Positions 1-9,837 are shown, counted from the first letter of the stretch. The stretch is 64,000 nt of DNA from Streptomyces clavuligerus (GCF_005519465.1 NZ_CP027858.1:2976001-3040000), one strand, 5' to 3'. Translations and numbers: made by a program. Notes: generated by a model from the sequence alone, not told the origin.

Positions 1-1245
1 TGGTGGCTGTGGACCAGCACCCTGGTCAACCGTCTCGGCGGATTCGTCGCCACTTTCCTGGTTCTGTATCTCACGGCCGACCAGGGGCACTCCGCCGCGT
101 ACGCCGGTCTGGTGGTCTCCCTCTACGGGCTCGGCGGCGTCGTCTCGTCGATCGGCGGCGGGGTGATGGCCGACCGGCTGGGGCGGCGGCCCACGCTGCT
201 GATCGCCCAGACCTCCACCGCGCTGTCGGTGGCCGCGCTCGCCTTCGTCCACCACCCGGCGGCGATCGCCGCCGTGGCCTGTCTGGTGGGCATGGCGACC
301 AACGCCTCCCGGCCCGCCGTCCAGGCGATGATGGCGGACATCGTGCCGCCCGAGGACCGGGTGCGGGCCTTCTCCCTCAACTACTGGGCGATCAACCTGG
401 GCTTCGCGGTCTCGGCGGTCGCGGCCGGGTTCATCGCCGAGCACAGCTATCGCGCGGGCTTCCTCGGCGAGGCGGCGATGACCCTGCTCTGCGCGGTCCT
501 CGTCTGGGTGAAGGTGCCCGAGTCCCGGCCGGAGCGCGACCCGGCGGCCGGGGCGGACGAGCCCGGCGTGGGGCTCGGGACCGTGCTGCGGGACGGCCGG
601 TTCATGGGCGTGGTCGGGCTCTCCTTCCTCATCGCGCTGATCTTCATGCAGGGCCATGTCGGACTGCCGCTGGCGATGGGCGAGGACGGATTCTCGACCT
701 CGGACTTCGGCACCGTGATGGCGCTGAACGGGGTGCTGATCGTCGTCCTCCAGATCCCCGTCACCCGTTTCATCGAGCACCGCGACCCCCGTCGGCTGCT
801 GATCGTCTCCTCACTGCTCGCCGGGTACGGCTTCGGGCTGACCGCCTTCGCCGGGTCCCTCGCCTTCTACGCGCTGACGGTGGCCGTCTGGACGCTGGCG
901 GAGATCGTCAACGCGCCGACGCAGACCGGGCTCGTGGTGCGGCTGTCGCCGGTGCACGGCCGGGGGCGCTACCAGGGCGTGTACGCGCTGAGCTGGTCGG
1001 TGGCCACCCTGGTGGCCCCACTGGCCGCCGGGTTCGTGATCGACGGCTTCGGCGCGGCGTGGCTGTGGGGCATGAGCGCGGCGCTGGGGACGGTCGCGGG
1101 GCTCGGGTACTGGGCGCTGATGCGGAGGCTGCCCGAGGGGGTGGTGGCCTCGGGCAGCGGCTCCCCGGCCGGTGCCGGTGCCGGTGCCGTCGCACCCGCC
1201 GAGGAGTCCGCCGTGGGGGCGCGGACCGGGGCGGAACGGGGCTGA
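1..1245 (+). CDS. MFS transporter, 5' end missing
   Basis: This is a major facilitator superfamily exporter that enters the window already in frame, so its true start lies upstream. About 414 residues are visible, with roughly eleven to twelve hydrophobic segments. The loop after the second visible segment carries the MFS signature GGVMADRLGRRPT (near residues 52-64), the usual cytoplasmic loop 2-3 motif. The best general match by eye is the MdtH/drug-exporter-like group; no substrate can be inferred. The C-terminus is a Gly/Ala-rich tail. It converges on the secreted protease at 1330, with 84 bases of GC-rich direct repeats between them. Confidence 0.85.
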   Translation, partial: WWLWTSTLVNRLGGFVATFLVLYLTADQGHSAAYAGLVVSLYGLGGVVSSIGGGVMADRLGRRPTLLIAQTSTALSVAALAFVHHPAAIAAVACLVGMATNASRPAVQAMMADIVPPEDRVRAFSLNYWAINLGFAVSAVAAGFIAEHSYRAGFLGEAAMTLLCAVLVWVKVPESRPERDPAAGADEPGVGLGTVLRDGRFMGVVGLSFLIALIFMQGHVGLPLAMGEDGFSTSDFGTVMALNGVLIVVLQIPVTRFIEHRDPRRLLIVSSLLAGYGFGLTAFAGSLAFYALTVAVWTLAEIVNAPTQTGLVVRLSPVHGRGRYQGVYALSWSVATLVAPLAAGFVIDGFGAAWLWGMSAALGTVAGLGYWALMRRLPEGVVASGSGSPAGAGAGAVAPAEESAVGARTGAERG

Positions 1246-1329
1246 CGGGACGGGACTGGCGGAACGGCACCGGTCCGGCGGCCGGTCAGGCCGGGGCGGG
1301 CCGGACCGGGTCAGGCCGGGCGGGCCGGG

Positions 1330-2349
1330 TCAGGTGATGCTGCCCTGGGCGTCGAACATCGCCTTCACCGGGTCGTCGAAGTACGGGCTCTGGTTCCAGC
1401 CCCCGGAGCTGATGGTGCTCATGACCCCGTTCTGGGAGCCGAGTCCATTGGCGTCGTTGAGCTCGCGCAGCCAGGGACCGCCGCTCGATCCGCCGCCGAA
1501 GTCGCAGTGCATCGCGATCTTCGGACCGGCCCCGTCCTGCTGGGTGGTCCCCTGGCAGGCCCACTGGAGCTCTCCGTTGTCCTTGTTCCCGGGGTAGCCG
1601 AGGACGGTCATGTGCTGGGTGCGGCTGAAATTCCAGCTGAGGCCGTGGCCTCCGGTGGCGTCGACGACTCTGGCCCCGTTGAGCGGCCAGGTGGTGACCA
1701 TGGCGACGTCGCGGGTCAGATCGCCGCTGTTGATCCAGCCGTTGAACGAGCGGTACTCCTTGGCCGCGTAGGTGCCGAAGGGCCGGGCGCCGGAGCGGTA
1801 CCGGGGGATGTACACCCAGTTCTGCATCCAGTGCCCGGCGACGCCGTTCACGCCGCCCGTGTTCACGCAGTGGCCCGCCGTGGTGACCATCTGCTTCGAC
1901 GGGCTGTTGATCGCGGCGGCGGAGCACATGTAGTCACCCCCGTTGACCGGGTTCCGGAAATACACCTTCCCGACGGCGGACGATTCGTTGACCCGGGGCG
2001 CGGCCCGTTCACCCGCCTTCAGGGGCGGGGCGGCGGGGGTGGTGCCGGGCCTGCCCGTGGGGCCCGCCCCCCGGGGCGGGGCGGCGGGGAGCGCGGCCCG
2101 GGGGCCCGGGACATCGGCGGGGACGGCCTTCGCCATCCGCTCGGGGGTCCAGTACTTCTCCAGTCGGTCGATCTCGCTCCGGGAGTCGACCCGCGCACCG
2201 TCGGCCAGGGTGGCCCGCGCGGAGAGGGTGGCGGCCCCGTCGGCGGGCCGGCCCGCGTCGGCGGGGATCGCGGAGGCGAGTCCGCTCGATGTGGCGAGCA
2301 GCGCGGCGACGGCCATGGAGGAGACGAGTATTCGCCTTGAAGGACGCAC
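1330..2349 (-). CDS. Secreted trypsin-like serine protease
   Basis: This predicted 339-residue protein is an exported S1-type serine endopeptidase, closest in layout to the glutamyl-endopeptidase/V8-like group. I chose the GTG start because GGAAAGG lies eight bases upstream and it gives a clean signal peptide (RPSRR n-region, hydrophobic core, cleavage after ASA near residue 27). An ATG 38 codons upstream would bury that signal. The catalytic triad is visible as His160 in TTAGHC, Asp214 in TRDVAMV and Ser289 in GGGSSGGPW. Residues 30-120 are a Pro/Ala-rich presumptive propeptide. A nested palindrome lies about 160-195 bases upstream. Substrate preference cannot be read from the sequence. Confidence 0.85.
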   Translation of the reverse strand: MRPSRRILVSSMAVAALLATSSGLASAIPADAGRPADGAATLSARATLADGARVDSRSEIDRLEKYWTPERMAKAVPADVPGPRAALPAAPPRGAGPTGRPGTTPAAPPLKAGERAAPRVNESSAVGKVYFRNPVNGGDYMCSAAAINSPSKQMVTTAGHCVNTGGVNGVAGHWMQNWVYIPRYRSGARPFGTYAAKEYRSFNGWINSGDLTRDVAMVTTWPLNGARVVDATGGHGLSWNFSRTQHMTVLGYPGNKDNGELQWACQGTTQQDGAGPKIAMHCDFGGGSSGGPWLRELNDANGLGSQNGVMSTISSGGWNQSPYFDDPVKAMFDAQGSIT

Positions 2350-2509
2350 AGAGAACACCTTTCCGGCAGTGGGCCGGGGGAATTCCGGCAGGTGCCGAGG
2401 ACGTTTGAGACAGGACCGCGCCGTTCCTGGCAGGGAAGCCGCTTCGGATGCCTGATCGTCCATGGGATACGTACGGCCGTAAACAGCACCGGTGTTCTTT
2501 GGGCGCCCT

Positions 2510-2545
2510 CTGCGCCAACTTTCAACGGAGTTGAAAAATGCGCAG
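2510..2545. promoter_or_regulatory. Nested inverted repeat upstream of the protease
   Basis: Inner arms TTTCAAC and GTTGAAA (2520-2526 and 2530-2536) flank GGA. Outer arms CTGCGC and GCGCAG sit at 2510-2515 and 2540-2545. The patch is less GC-rich than its surroundings and lies between the protease (minus strand) and the DHA2 exporter 3' end. It is probably an operator for the protease promoter; the binding protein is unknown. Confidence 0.45.
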
Positions 2546-2745
2546 GTGAATACGGGGTGGCCTGGAGGGAGGCACCATCAGTTCCACCGGGCTGATGCAT
2601 CGCTATACGAACATGTCCATGCCATGGTCAATATCGAATGGCCGATACACAGCGGATGAGCAGAGGGAAATTTCAGCCAACTTCGATTGATCAGGCCGGT
2701 GTTATCGGACCACCACGACCGGCGCTCTCACCGGTACTGCCGGGA

Positions 2746-4566
2746 TCAACCGGGGCCACTGGGGTCACCGGTACTGCCGGGACCCGCCGCCGTCACCCGG
2801 GTCCCCGGGTGAGCGAGGGCGCAGAGGAACGCGGCGGCCAGTGCGAGCGCCATCCCGTACAGCACCCACTGGTTCGCCTCGGCGAAGTCCGTCCGGATCG
2901 CGGCCCCGGCGTCCCGCAGCACGGCTTCCGGCACCCCGCCCCCGCCGACGCCGCCGCCGCCGCCCGCGGGCTCCCCGGGTGACACCTGCCCGCCCCGGCC
3001 CATGACCGTCCGCGCGATGTCCCGGGCCGCGTCCTTCGCCACCGCGCCGGGCACGCCCCGTTCCTCCAGCGTCCCGGTGACCCGGTCGACGGTGATCCGG
3101 CTGAGGAGCGTCCCGTACACCGCGAGTCCCACCGCCGCCGCGTAGTTGCGCACCGTCTGGGTGACGCCGGTGACCTCCCCGTACGAGGCGTCGATCGCAC
3201 GGTTCACCGAGTCCGTCGACGCGGGCGCGAGGAGCAGTCCGATGCCCGCGCCCGCGAGGAGGACGTACGGCCAGTGCGCGCCGAACGAGAGCCGGGTGAG
3301 GTGCAGGCCCCAGAGCGCGAAGCCGACGGCGGCGAGCGCGGAGCCGAGCAGCAGCGGCGGGCGGGCGCCGTGCCGGTCCAGCGCCCGGCCCCCGGCCTGG
3401 GAGGCGAGCGCGAAGCCGAGGAAGAAGACGAGCAGGTGGAGGGCCGCCCCCTGGGGTGAGGCGCCGAGCGAGACCCGCGCGTACCCGGAGACGAAGAAGA
3501 ACAGGGGGACGAACGCGAGCATCGCGAAGAAGAGGACCGCCGTGTCGGCGCTGAAGGCGCGGTCCCGGAAGACCCGCAGCCTGATCAGCGGCTGGGCCGG
3601 AACCCGTAGCTCATAGCCGCAGAACGCCACGAGCAGCGCGGCCCCGGCGGCGACACACCCCCAGGTGGCGGCGGACTCCCAGCCCCACTCGGACGCCTGC
3701 TGGAGGCCGAGCACGCTCAGGCCCATGCCGAGGGCCGCGAGGACCGCGCCGGGCAGGTCGAGGCGTCCCCCGCGGCCCGTGCCGGGGACGCGCGCCAGGA
3801 GCGTGAGGATGATCGCGACCACGGCGACCGGCACATTCACCCAGAAGACGGCCCGCCAGGTCCAGGCCGTGAGCACCCCGCCGATCAGCGGTCCGACCGC
3901 GGTGAACGCGCCGGAGAGGCCGAAGAAGAGGGCCAGGGCCCGGCCCCGGCGGCGGACCGGGAACACGGCGGTGACGACGGCGAGCGCGGCGGGGAAGAGC
4001 AGCGCGGCGCCCACGCCCTGCACCGCCCGGAAGACGACCATCCAGGTCTGGGCGTACGGCCCCGCCGGGGCACAGCCGCAGAGCACCGAGGCGGCGGCGA
4101 AGACGCCCGTCCCGATCAGGGTGACCCGGCGGTGGCCGTGGATGTCGGCGAGCCTGCCGCCGAGCGCGAAGCACGCGGCAAGCGTCAGCAGATAGGAGTT
4201 GACCACCCAGCGGATACCGGACGAGGAGAGCCCCAGCTCCGCCGCGATGTCCGGGGCGGCGACGGCGACGACCGTCTGATCGACGAAGGTCATCGCCACC
4301 GCGAACATCATCGCCGCGAGCGCCAGCGGGCGGCTGGTCGCGGGGCCGGGGCCGCCGCCGCCCGGACCGGGGCCGTCGGGGCCGCCGGGACCGGGGCCGT
4401 CGGCCGGGACGCCGCCCGGGAGCGGCCTCACCTCCGGCACCGTGCCGAGTGCGGCGCCCGGTGCCGGGTCCGGGGCCAGGCCGCCCGCCTGCCCCGTACC
4501 CGCTGGCGCGGTGTACCCGCCGCTGGGCCCCGGCCCGGGGCCACCCTCACCCGACATATGAGTCAT
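2746..4566 (-). CDS. DHA2-family MFS drug exporter
   Basis: The 606-residue product is a 14-helix drug:H+ antiporter of the DHA2 (EmrB/QacA-like) family. The first 75 residues are Gly/Pro-rich and probably cytoplasmic. Transmembrane segments begin near residue 85, followed by the DHA2 features FVDQTVVAVAAPDIA, WVVNSYLLTLAA and GRLADIHGHRRV. A Gly/Val-rich loop lies near residue 540. The start has GGAAAG nine bases upstream. It begins 60 bases after the stop of the beta-helix gene on the same strand, so the two may be co-transcribed. The drug or metabolite exported is not predictable. Confidence 0.88.
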   Translation of the reverse strand: MTHMSGEGGPGPGPSGGYTAPAGTGQAGGLAPDPAPGAALGTVPEVRPLPGGVPADGPGPGGPDGPGPGGGGPGPATSRPLALAAMMFAVAMTFVDQTVVAVAAPDIAAELGLSSSGIRWVVNSYLLTLAACFALGGRLADIHGHRRVTLIGTGVFAAASVLCGCAPAGPYAQTWMVVFRAVQGVGAALLFPAALAVVTAVFPVRRRGRALALFFGLSGAFTAVGPLIGGVLTAWTWRAVFWVNVPVAVVAIILTLLARVPGTGRGGRLDLPGAVLAALGMGLSVLGLQQASEWGWESAATWGCVAAGAALLVAFCGYELRVPAQPLIRLRVFRDRAFSADTAVLFFAMLAFVPLFFFVSGYARVSLGASPQGAALHLLVFFLGFALASQAGGRALDRHGARPPLLLGSALAAVGFALWGLHLTRLSFGAHWPYVLLAGAGIGLLLAPASTDSVNRAIDASYGEVTGVTQTVRNYAAAVGLAVYGTLLSRITVDRVTGTLEERGVPGAVAKDAARDIARTVMGRGGQVSPGEPAGGGGGVGGGGVPEAVLRDAGAAIRTDFAEANQWVLYGMALALAAAFLCALAHPGTRVTAAGPGSTGDPSGPG

Positions 4567-4626
4567 GGTGGGATTCTTTCCAGGGTCCGGCGGACCCGCA
4601 TGCCCCGGCGGGTGGACGGGTGAGCG

Positions 4627-6315
4627 TCAGTACGCGCGCTGCGCCCGGTGCAGATTGGGCGGCCACACCCCGCCGGGCGCGCCGTACGCCTCCAGCCGGG
4701 AGTTGAGCGGCCCGGTGAAGTCCGGCCGGTCGGTCTGGTCGAACTCGCGGACCGTCGAGATCGCCACCGTCGCGCTCCACGGGGCGACCCCGTCGATCCG
4801 CACCAGCCCGGCGCGGCCGTTGGTGACCGACACGTTCCAGTGGGCGAAACGGGCCCCGTAGAGCGGGCCCGCGGAGGCGTCGCCGCCGTGCCGCCCGGTG
4901 TTGTCCACGGTGATCTCGGTGCGGACGTTGGCGAACGGCATGCCCCGGTGGGTGTCGAAGGTCCCCATCTCCATCACCCCCCGCGACCAGACGTTGTGGC
5001 TGGACAGCCCCTCCACGTTGATGCCGTGCAACTGGGTGCCCGGCGGGAACGGGACCGTGGCGCGGGCGACGGTGAAGTCCTCCACGAGGTTGTCGTGCGC
5101 GCCCTCGCGGCAGAAGTACGGATGGTGGCTGCCCCGGCCCTCGACCCGGGTCCGGCTCAGGGTGCAGGCGGACGCCGCGACCAGGCCGAAGGAGTTGTCG
5201 GCGTGCCGGACGGTGATGTCGTCGGCCCAGCAGTCGTAGGCGCACTGGAAGGTGACGCCGTTGTACCCCTTGTCCAGGAGGTGCGGCGACTGCGGTGTCT
5301 CGACGGCCTCCAGGGTCAGCCCCTCCACGCCCGCGTCCGTCAGCGGGGTGACGGGGGTGACCAGCCGGGGGTCCCACTCGGGGCGCAGATCCAGCGGAAG
5401 CGGTCGCTCCAGCGTCACCCGGTTCGCCTTCACGGAGACCACGCGCACCGGCCACTCGTACGGCACATAGCTGGTCAGCTTGGTCTTGTCGGCCCACTGG
5501 TACGCCTCGGGGCCCGGGCCGCCGCCCGCCATGTGCTCCAGCAGGGTGTGTCCTTCGTCGTCCGCGATCCGCAGCAGGACCAGCCGTCCCCGGCGCAGTC
5601 CGGCGGTGTCGTCCACCGTGATGGACCAGTCGCCGCGCCGGGCGGGGCGCACCGCCGTCAGAGTGCGCCACTCGTCGCGCCGGTTGCCGGTCCAGCCCTC
5701 GAACGGCCACTCCCGGGCCCTGATCGCGTCGATCAGCGAGGACCAGCGGCCCTCGGGGCAGAGCCAGATCAGGCCGCCCGCCCAGGACCAGGAGGACTTG
5801 TCCCCTCCGTAGCGGCTGCCGTAGGGGCCGATCAGCTCGGTGAGATGCCGGGTCGCGTACAGCGTGGTGCGCCCGCTGCCCGCGCCCTTCAGTACGACGC
5901 CGCTGTGGCCGATGCGGATGACCCCGTCGATCCGGAAGGTCCCGGGCGGGAGGGTCACCGTGCCGCCGCCGCGCCGGCCCACGGCCGCGAGGGCGCTGTT
6001 GATCGCGGGGGCCGAGTCCACGGCGGTGCTGGGGACGGCCCCGTAGTCGAGCGCGCTGACGGTGCGCGCGCGATGGCGGCGGCGACGGCTGCGGCTGCCC
6101 GCCCGGCCGATGTAGGGGATCTGGGGGTGGGCGTACGGGTTGCGCCGGAACTCCTGCCAGAGCGCGGGCACCGGAAGCGGCGGGGCCGGTGGCGCGGAGG
6201 CCGGTGGCGCGGCGTGGGCCGTACCGGTGGGTCCGGCCGCTGCCCAGGCCGCCGCGACGGCGGTGGCACTGCCGATCAGGGTGCGTCTGCTGAGGGTGCG
6301 CCGACCGTTCTCCAT
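4627..6315 (-). CDS. Tat-exported right-handed beta-helix protein (pectate-lyase-like fold)
   Basis: This 562-residue protein starts with a twin-arginine signal (RRTLSRRTLIGS, hydrophobic stretch, cleavage near AHA), so it is exported folded. An SALDYGAVPS segment near residue 85 is typical of the first coil of pectate_lyase_3/glycosyl-hydrolase-28-like parallel beta-helix proteins, and many short Gly/Asn-rich repeats follow. It may bind or cleave a polysaccharide, but I see no decisive catalytic set. I preferred the ATG at MENGRR over one nine codons upstream because it places the Tat motif at the N-terminus. A 15-bp palindrome precedes it, and the DHA2 exporter follows on the same strand. 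Confidence 0.7.
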   Translation of the reverse strand: MENGRRTLSRRTLIGSATAVAAAWAAAGPTGTAHAAPPASAPPAPPLPVPALWQEFRRNPYAHPQIPYIGRAGSRSRRRRHRARTVSALDYGAVPSTAVDSAPAINSALAAVGRRGGGTVTLPPGTFRIDGVIRIGHSGVVLKGAGSGRTTLYATRHLTELIGPYGSRYGGDKSSWSWAGGLIWLCPEGRWSSLIDAIRAREWPFEGWTGNRRDEWRTLTAVRPARRGDWSITVDDTAGLRRGRLVLLRIADDEGHTLLEHMAGGGPGPEAYQWADKTKLTSYVPYEWPVRVVSVKANRVTLERPLPLDLRPEWDPRLVTPVTPLTDAGVEGLTLEAVETPQSPHLLDKGYNGVTFQCAYDCWADDITVRHADNSFGLVAASACTLSRTRVEGRGSHHPYFCREGAHDNLVEDFTVARATVPFPPGTQLHGINVEGLSSHNVWSRGVMEMGTFDTHRGMPFANVRTEITVDNTGRHGGDASAGPLYGARFAHWNVSVTNGRAGLVRIDGVAPWSATVAISTVREFDQTDRPDFTGPLNSRLEAYGAPGGVWPPNLHRAQRAY

Positions 6316-6346
6316 CGCGGGCCCGCCTTCCATGCATTTCATGGAT

Positions 6347-6361
6347 ATGAACGATGTTCAT
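6347..6361. promoter_or_regulatory. Perfect inverted repeat ATGAAC-GAT-GTTCAT
   Basis: Six-base perfect arms with a three-base centre lie 32-46 bases upstream of the beta-helix gene start, in an AT-richer patch. Position and size fit an operator for a TetR/LacI/GntR-type repressor; no regulator gene is adjacent. Confidence 0.45.
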
Positions 6362-6504
6362 GTCTCTGCGTCGGTACGCGGGGTGAGCATGCCATGGCGC
6401 GCGCGGGCGCGGGAAGGGGTCGGCACCGCCGGGCCGGTGCGGCTCCGGGCGGCTCGGGCCGTGTTCGGGGCAGGTGGGTACGGGCGGGCGGTCCGAACGG
6501 GGTG

Positions 6505-7083
6505 TCAGCCCCCGGAGCTCTGGACGTCCTTGGTCAGATGGGTGAACGCCGCCAGATTGCGGGTGGACTCGCCGCGCGCGGTCCGCCAGGCGTACTCCCG
6601 GCGGATCGCCTCGGCGAAGCCCAGCTCCAGAAGGGTGTTGAAGGCGCCGTCGGAGGCTTCGAGCACCGCGCCCAGCAGCCGGTCCAGCTCCTCGGGGGTG
6701 GCCACGGAGAGCGGGAGCCGCCCGGTCAGATAGATGTCCCCGAGGTGGTCGATGGCGTAGTTCACCCCGTACAGCCGGAGGTTCCGCTCCAGCAGCCAGC
6801 GGTGCACGGCCGCCTCGTTCTCGTCGGGGTGGCGGATGACGAAGGCGTTGAGGGAGAGGGAGTGTCTGCCGATGCGCAGCGAGCAGGTGGTGGACAGCTT
6901 CCGGGTGCCGGGGAGCGTCACCACGTACGAACCGGGCTCCGGGCGCTCCCAGACGAGCCCGGCGTCGGTGAGGGCGCGCTCGACGACCGCCGCCGCGCCG
7001 ACCGCCGCTTCGGTGCCCAGGACGGATGCGGGGGCGGCTTCCGGGACGGACGGGGTCCGTGGGGTCTGCCGTGGGTCAGACAT
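6505..7083 (-). CDS. YbjN-domain protein
   Basis: The 192-residue product has the YbjN-like fold, also called type III secretion chaperone-like, across residues 30-160. It lacks a signal peptide or membrane segment, so it is cytosolic. In actinomycetes this gene commonly sits directly after mshA, as here. Its ATG lies inside the end of mshA (8-base overlap), which implies translational coupling. The biochemical role is unknown; family members are thought to be chaperone-like or regulatory. It is the last gene before the accessory left edge of the window. Confidence 0.85.
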   Translation of the reverse strand: MSDPRQTPRTPSVPEAAPASVLGTEAAVGAAAVVERALTDAGLVWERPEPGSYVVTLPGTRKLSTTCSLRIGRHSLSLNAFVIRHPDENEAAVHRWLLERNLRLYGVNYAIDHLGDIYLTGRLPLSVATPEELDRLLGAVLEASDGAFNTLLELGFAEAIRREYAWRTARGESTRNLAAFTHLTKDVQSSGG

Positions 7084-8425
7084 GCTGCGAGCGTACCCGG
7101 CGGCGGTGATCGTGCAGGGCCGCCGTGTAGACGGCGGCGGTGGCCTCCGCCGCGCGGTCCCAGCCGAAGGTCCCGGCGTGCCGGGCCGCAGCGTCCCCCA
7201 TCCGGGCGGCGAGCGCCGGATCGGCCAGCAGCCGGTGCAGCGCCCCGGCGTAGTCGTCGGGGTCGTGCCCGTCGATGAGGACGCCGCTCTCGCCGTCGCG
7301 CACGGCGACCGGCAGCCCGCCGACGGCCGCCGCCACCACGGGGGTCCCGGCCGCCTGCGCCTCGATCGCGACCAGCCCGAAGGACTCGCTGTACGAGGGC
7401 ATCACCAGGCAGGACGCCGCCCGGAACCAGTCCGCGAGCGCGTCCTGGCCCACCGGCGGGCGGAAGTGGACGACATCCGCGATCCCCAGCCGCGCGGCCA
7501 GCTTCTGGAGCTCCTCGGGCCGGGCGAGTCCGCTGCCGCTGGGGCCGCCGACGACCGGCACATGGAGCCGGGGCCGCAGCTCGGGCCACCGCGCCAGCAG
7601 CCGGGCGACCGCGTGCAGCAGGACATCGGGGGCCTTCAGCGGCTGGATGCGGCCCGCGAAGAGCGGAACGAACGCGTCCTGCGGGACCCCGAGGCGGGCG
7701 CGGGCGGCGGCCCGGCCGTCGGCCGGGCGGAAGCGGTCGAGGTTGACCCCCGGGTGCACCACGGCGACCTTGGCCGGGTCGGCGTCGTAGAACGTGACCA
7801 GCTCGGCGGCCTCCTCGGCGGTGTTGGCGATCAGCCGGTCGGACGCGCCCACGATCTGGGTCTCGCCGATGACCCGGGAGGCGGGCTCGGGGGTGTCCCC
7901 CTCGGCGAGGGCGGCGTTCTTGACCTTGGCCATGGTGTGCATGGCGTGGACGAGGGGCACGCCCCAGCGCTCGGCGGCGAGCCAGCCGACATGGCCCGAC
8001 AGCCAGTAGTGCGAGTGGACGAGGTCGTAGTGGTCGGGCCGGTGCCGGGCCCAGGCGCGCATCACCCCGTGGGTGAAGGCGCAGAGCTGCCCGGGCAGCT
8101 CCTCCTTGGCCAGGCCCTCGTACGGGCCGGCGTCGACATGGCGGACGAGGACACCGGGGGTGAGTTCCACGGTGGGGGGCAGCCCGCCCGCGGTCGCCCG
8201 GGTGAAGATCTCCACCTCGATCCCGAGGTCGGCGAGGCGACGGGCCAGCTCGACGATGTAGACGTTCATGCCGCCCGCGTCGCCGGTGCCGGGCTGGTGC
8301 AGCGGCGAGGTGTGCACGCTGAGCATCGCGATCCGGCGCGGTCTGCGGTGCGTGCCGGGGAAGGCGATCCGGGGTCCCCGGAAGACGGTGCCGCGACGGG
8401 AGACGTACTGGCCGTAGGGGCTCAC
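7076..8425 (-). CDS. mshA: D-inositol-3-phosphate glycosyltransferase MshA
   Basis: MshA transfers GlcNAc from UDP-GlcNAc to 1D-myo-inositol 3-phosphate, the first step of mycothiol synthesis. The 449-residue protein is a GT4/GT-B enzyme. The acceptor-side motif [11 protein letters not shown] lies near residue 50, and the C-terminal donor motif [18 protein letters not shown] contains the E-x7-E signature. The GTG start has AGGAGG nine bases upstream; the open frame continues far upstream without coding character. It overlaps ybjN by 8 bases. A SigR-like promoter is visible about 100 bases upstream, matching the known SigR control of mshA in S. coelicolor. mshD lies 35 kb away in this window. 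Confidence 0.96.
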   Translation of the reverse strand: MSPYGQYVSRRGTVFRGPRIAFPGTHRRPRRIAMLSVHTSPLHQPGTGDAGGMNVYIVELARRLADLGIEVEIFTRATAGGLPPTVELTPGVLVRHVDAGPYEGLAKEELPGQLCAFTHGVMRAWARHRPDHYDLVHSHYWLSGHVGWLAAERWGVPLVHAMHTMAKVKNAALAEGDTPEPASRVIGETQIVGASDRLIANTAEEAAELVTFYDADPAKVAVVHPGVNLDRFRPADGRAAARARLGVPQDAFVPLFAGRIQPLKAPDVLLHAVARLLARWPELRPRLHVPVVGGPSGSGLARPEELQKLAARLGIADVVHFRPPVGQDALADWFRAASCLVMPSYSESFGLVAIEAQAAGTPVVAAAVGGLPVAVRDGESGVLIDGHDPDDYAGALHRLLADPALAARMGDAAARHAGTFGWDRAAEATAAVYTAALHDHRRRVRSQHV

Positions 8426-8799
8426 GTCGGCGTTCCTCCTCGTTCCGGCCGGTCTCGGCCGGGTGCCGGGCGGGGCTGTCCGGGCAGGGCGCGTCGAGCC
8501 GACACCTCGCCCGCTCTCCACGGCGCACAACCCTGGAGTCCGCAGTTCCATTTCCCGGGGTCCAGCACTTTGCCTAATCGTTACCGCGCGGGGGCGGCAG
8601 GGCGGGCGCGGCGGGCCTCCGACGGCGCGGGCTTCCGGGTGCGGGTGACGGGGAAGGGCGGGCTTCCGGCAGTCGGGTGGGGGTGCCGACGGGGCGGTGC
8701 GGACGGCAGGCGCGCGGACGGGCCTCCGGCGGGGCGGACGTAAGGCGCGCGGGCGGGCCTTACGCCATGCGGACGGCAGGGGCGCGGACGGAGGGCGCA
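8426..8799. other. Intergenic region between divergent mshA and methyltransferase
   Basis: This 374-base stretch holds the candidate SigR promoter of mshA near its left end. Its right half is dominated by imperfect GC-rich repeats containing GCGGACGG. A perfect inverted repeat CGTAAGGC / GCCTTACG lies at 8738-8745 and 8756-8763 with a 10-base loop. I see no convincing gene. Confidence 0.6.
8528..8556 (-). promoter_or_regulatory. Candidate SigR (oxidative/thiol stress) promoter of mshA
   Basis: On the minus strand GGGAAA (8551-8556) and GTTG (8528-8531) are 19 bases apart, or GGAAAT to GTTG 18 bases apart. This resembles the SigR consensus GGAAT-N18/19-GTT. S. coelicolor mshA is a documented SigR target. 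The match at the -35 is imperfect. Confidence 0.5.
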
Positions 8800-8805
8800 T
8801 AGGCT
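8800..8805 (+). promoter_or_regulatory. -10 box TAGGCT, leaderless promoter
   Basis: TAGGCT ends seven bases before the ATG at 8813, placing the transcription start at or next to the start codon. No ribosome-binding site is present. Confidence 0.6.
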
Positions 8806-8812
8806 CGTACGC

Positions 8813-9601
8813 ATGACCCGCCCCCGCCCCGTCGGCACCCCCACCCGCGGGACGACCAACCCCAACCGACTCCGCCGGATGGACCGCTGGATCGCCGCCG
8901 TGCACGGCCCCGCGCTGCGCCGCAGCGATCGTCCGACCGCCGTCGACCTGGGGTACGGAGCGGCCCCCTGGACCACCCTGGAGCTGCTGCGACGGCTGCG
9001 GACCGCCGATCCGCGCTGTGAGGTCGTCGGTATCGAGATCGCCCCCGAACGGGTCGCGGCGGCCCGGCCGTACGAGCGCGAGGGCCTGAGCTTCCGCCAT
9101 GGCGGATTCGAGCTCCCCGTCGACGGGGAGCCGCTGCTGATCCGCGCGGCGAACGTGCTGCGCCAGTACGAGGAGGACGAGGTCACCGCCGTCTGGGAGC
9201 GGCTGTGCGGACGGCTGGCGCCGGACGGGCTCCTGGTCGAGGGCACGTGCGACGAGATCGGGCGGCGGCACGTCTGGGTCGCGCTCGGGCCCGGGGGGCC
9301 GCGCACGGTGACCTTCGCGGCCCGGCTCGGCTCCCTGGAACGCCCCTCCGACCTGGCGGAACGGTTGCCCAAGGCGCTGATCCACCGTAATGTCCCGGGC
9401 GAGCCGGTGCACGCCTTCCTCCGCGACTTCGACCGCGCGTGGGCGGCTGCCGCCCCGTACGCCCCGCTCAGCGCCCGGCAGCGCTGGATCAGGGCGGTCG
9501 GGGAGCTGGCGGCCGACTGGCCACTGACGGACGACCGTCGGCGGTGGCGCCAGGGCGAGGTGACCGTCAACTGGGCGGCGCTGGCTCCCTCGCGCGGGTG
9601 A
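8813..9601 (+). CDS. Class I SAM-dependent methyltransferase
   Basis: This 262-residue cytosolic protein has a Rossmann-type methyltransferase core. Motif I reads [16 protein letters not shown] (near residues 44-59) and binds S-adenosylmethionine, and an acidic motif [13 protein letters not shown] follows about 30 residues later. The N-terminus [18 protein letters not shown] is a conserved block among actinobacterial homologues next to mshA. The substrate is unknown. The start is fixed by a TAGGCT -10 box seven bases upstream, consistent with a leaderless transcript. Confidence 0.85.
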   Translation: MTRPRPVGTPTRGTTNPNRLRRMDRWIAAVHGPALRRSDRPTAVDLGYGAAPWTTLELLRRLRTADPRCEVVGIEIAPERVAAARPYEREGLSFRHGGFELPVDGEPLLIRAANVLRQYEEDEVTAVWERLCGRLAPDGLLVEGTCDEIGRRHVWVALGPGGPRTVTFAARLGSLERPSDLAERLPKALIHRNVPGEPVHAFLRDFDRAWAAAAPYAPLSARQRWIRAVGELAADWPLTDDRRRWRQGEVTVNWAALAPSRG

Positions 9602-9837
9602 ACATCCCGGCGCGGGCCCCCTCCCGGGAACACCGGCGGCGGGCCGTTCGTCGGCGCGGGTGGAGGCGGCCGATACTCGCCTCTGTCGCTTTGGGGGGAG
9701 CCATGGCACCATCACGGCACCACTCGGACGTTACTGACGGTACTTCAGAGCGCCGGGCCGGCCCGGCGGACCCGTGTCATCCCATCGGGCCCACCGGACC
9801 CACCGGTCCCGGCCCCGGACTGCCCTGGAGGGGGAGC

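Noticed and set aside
8426..9715. N-terminal extension of MshA in the open frame
   Set aside because: The extra 430 codons overlap a divergent methyltransferase, lack conserved sequence, and the AGGAGG-linked GTG fits MshA length.
9602..9837. c-di-AMP (ydaO-type) riboswitch before the NlpC/P60 gene
   Set aside because: Such switches precede some Streptomyces wall hydrolases, but I could not find the conserved core elements here.
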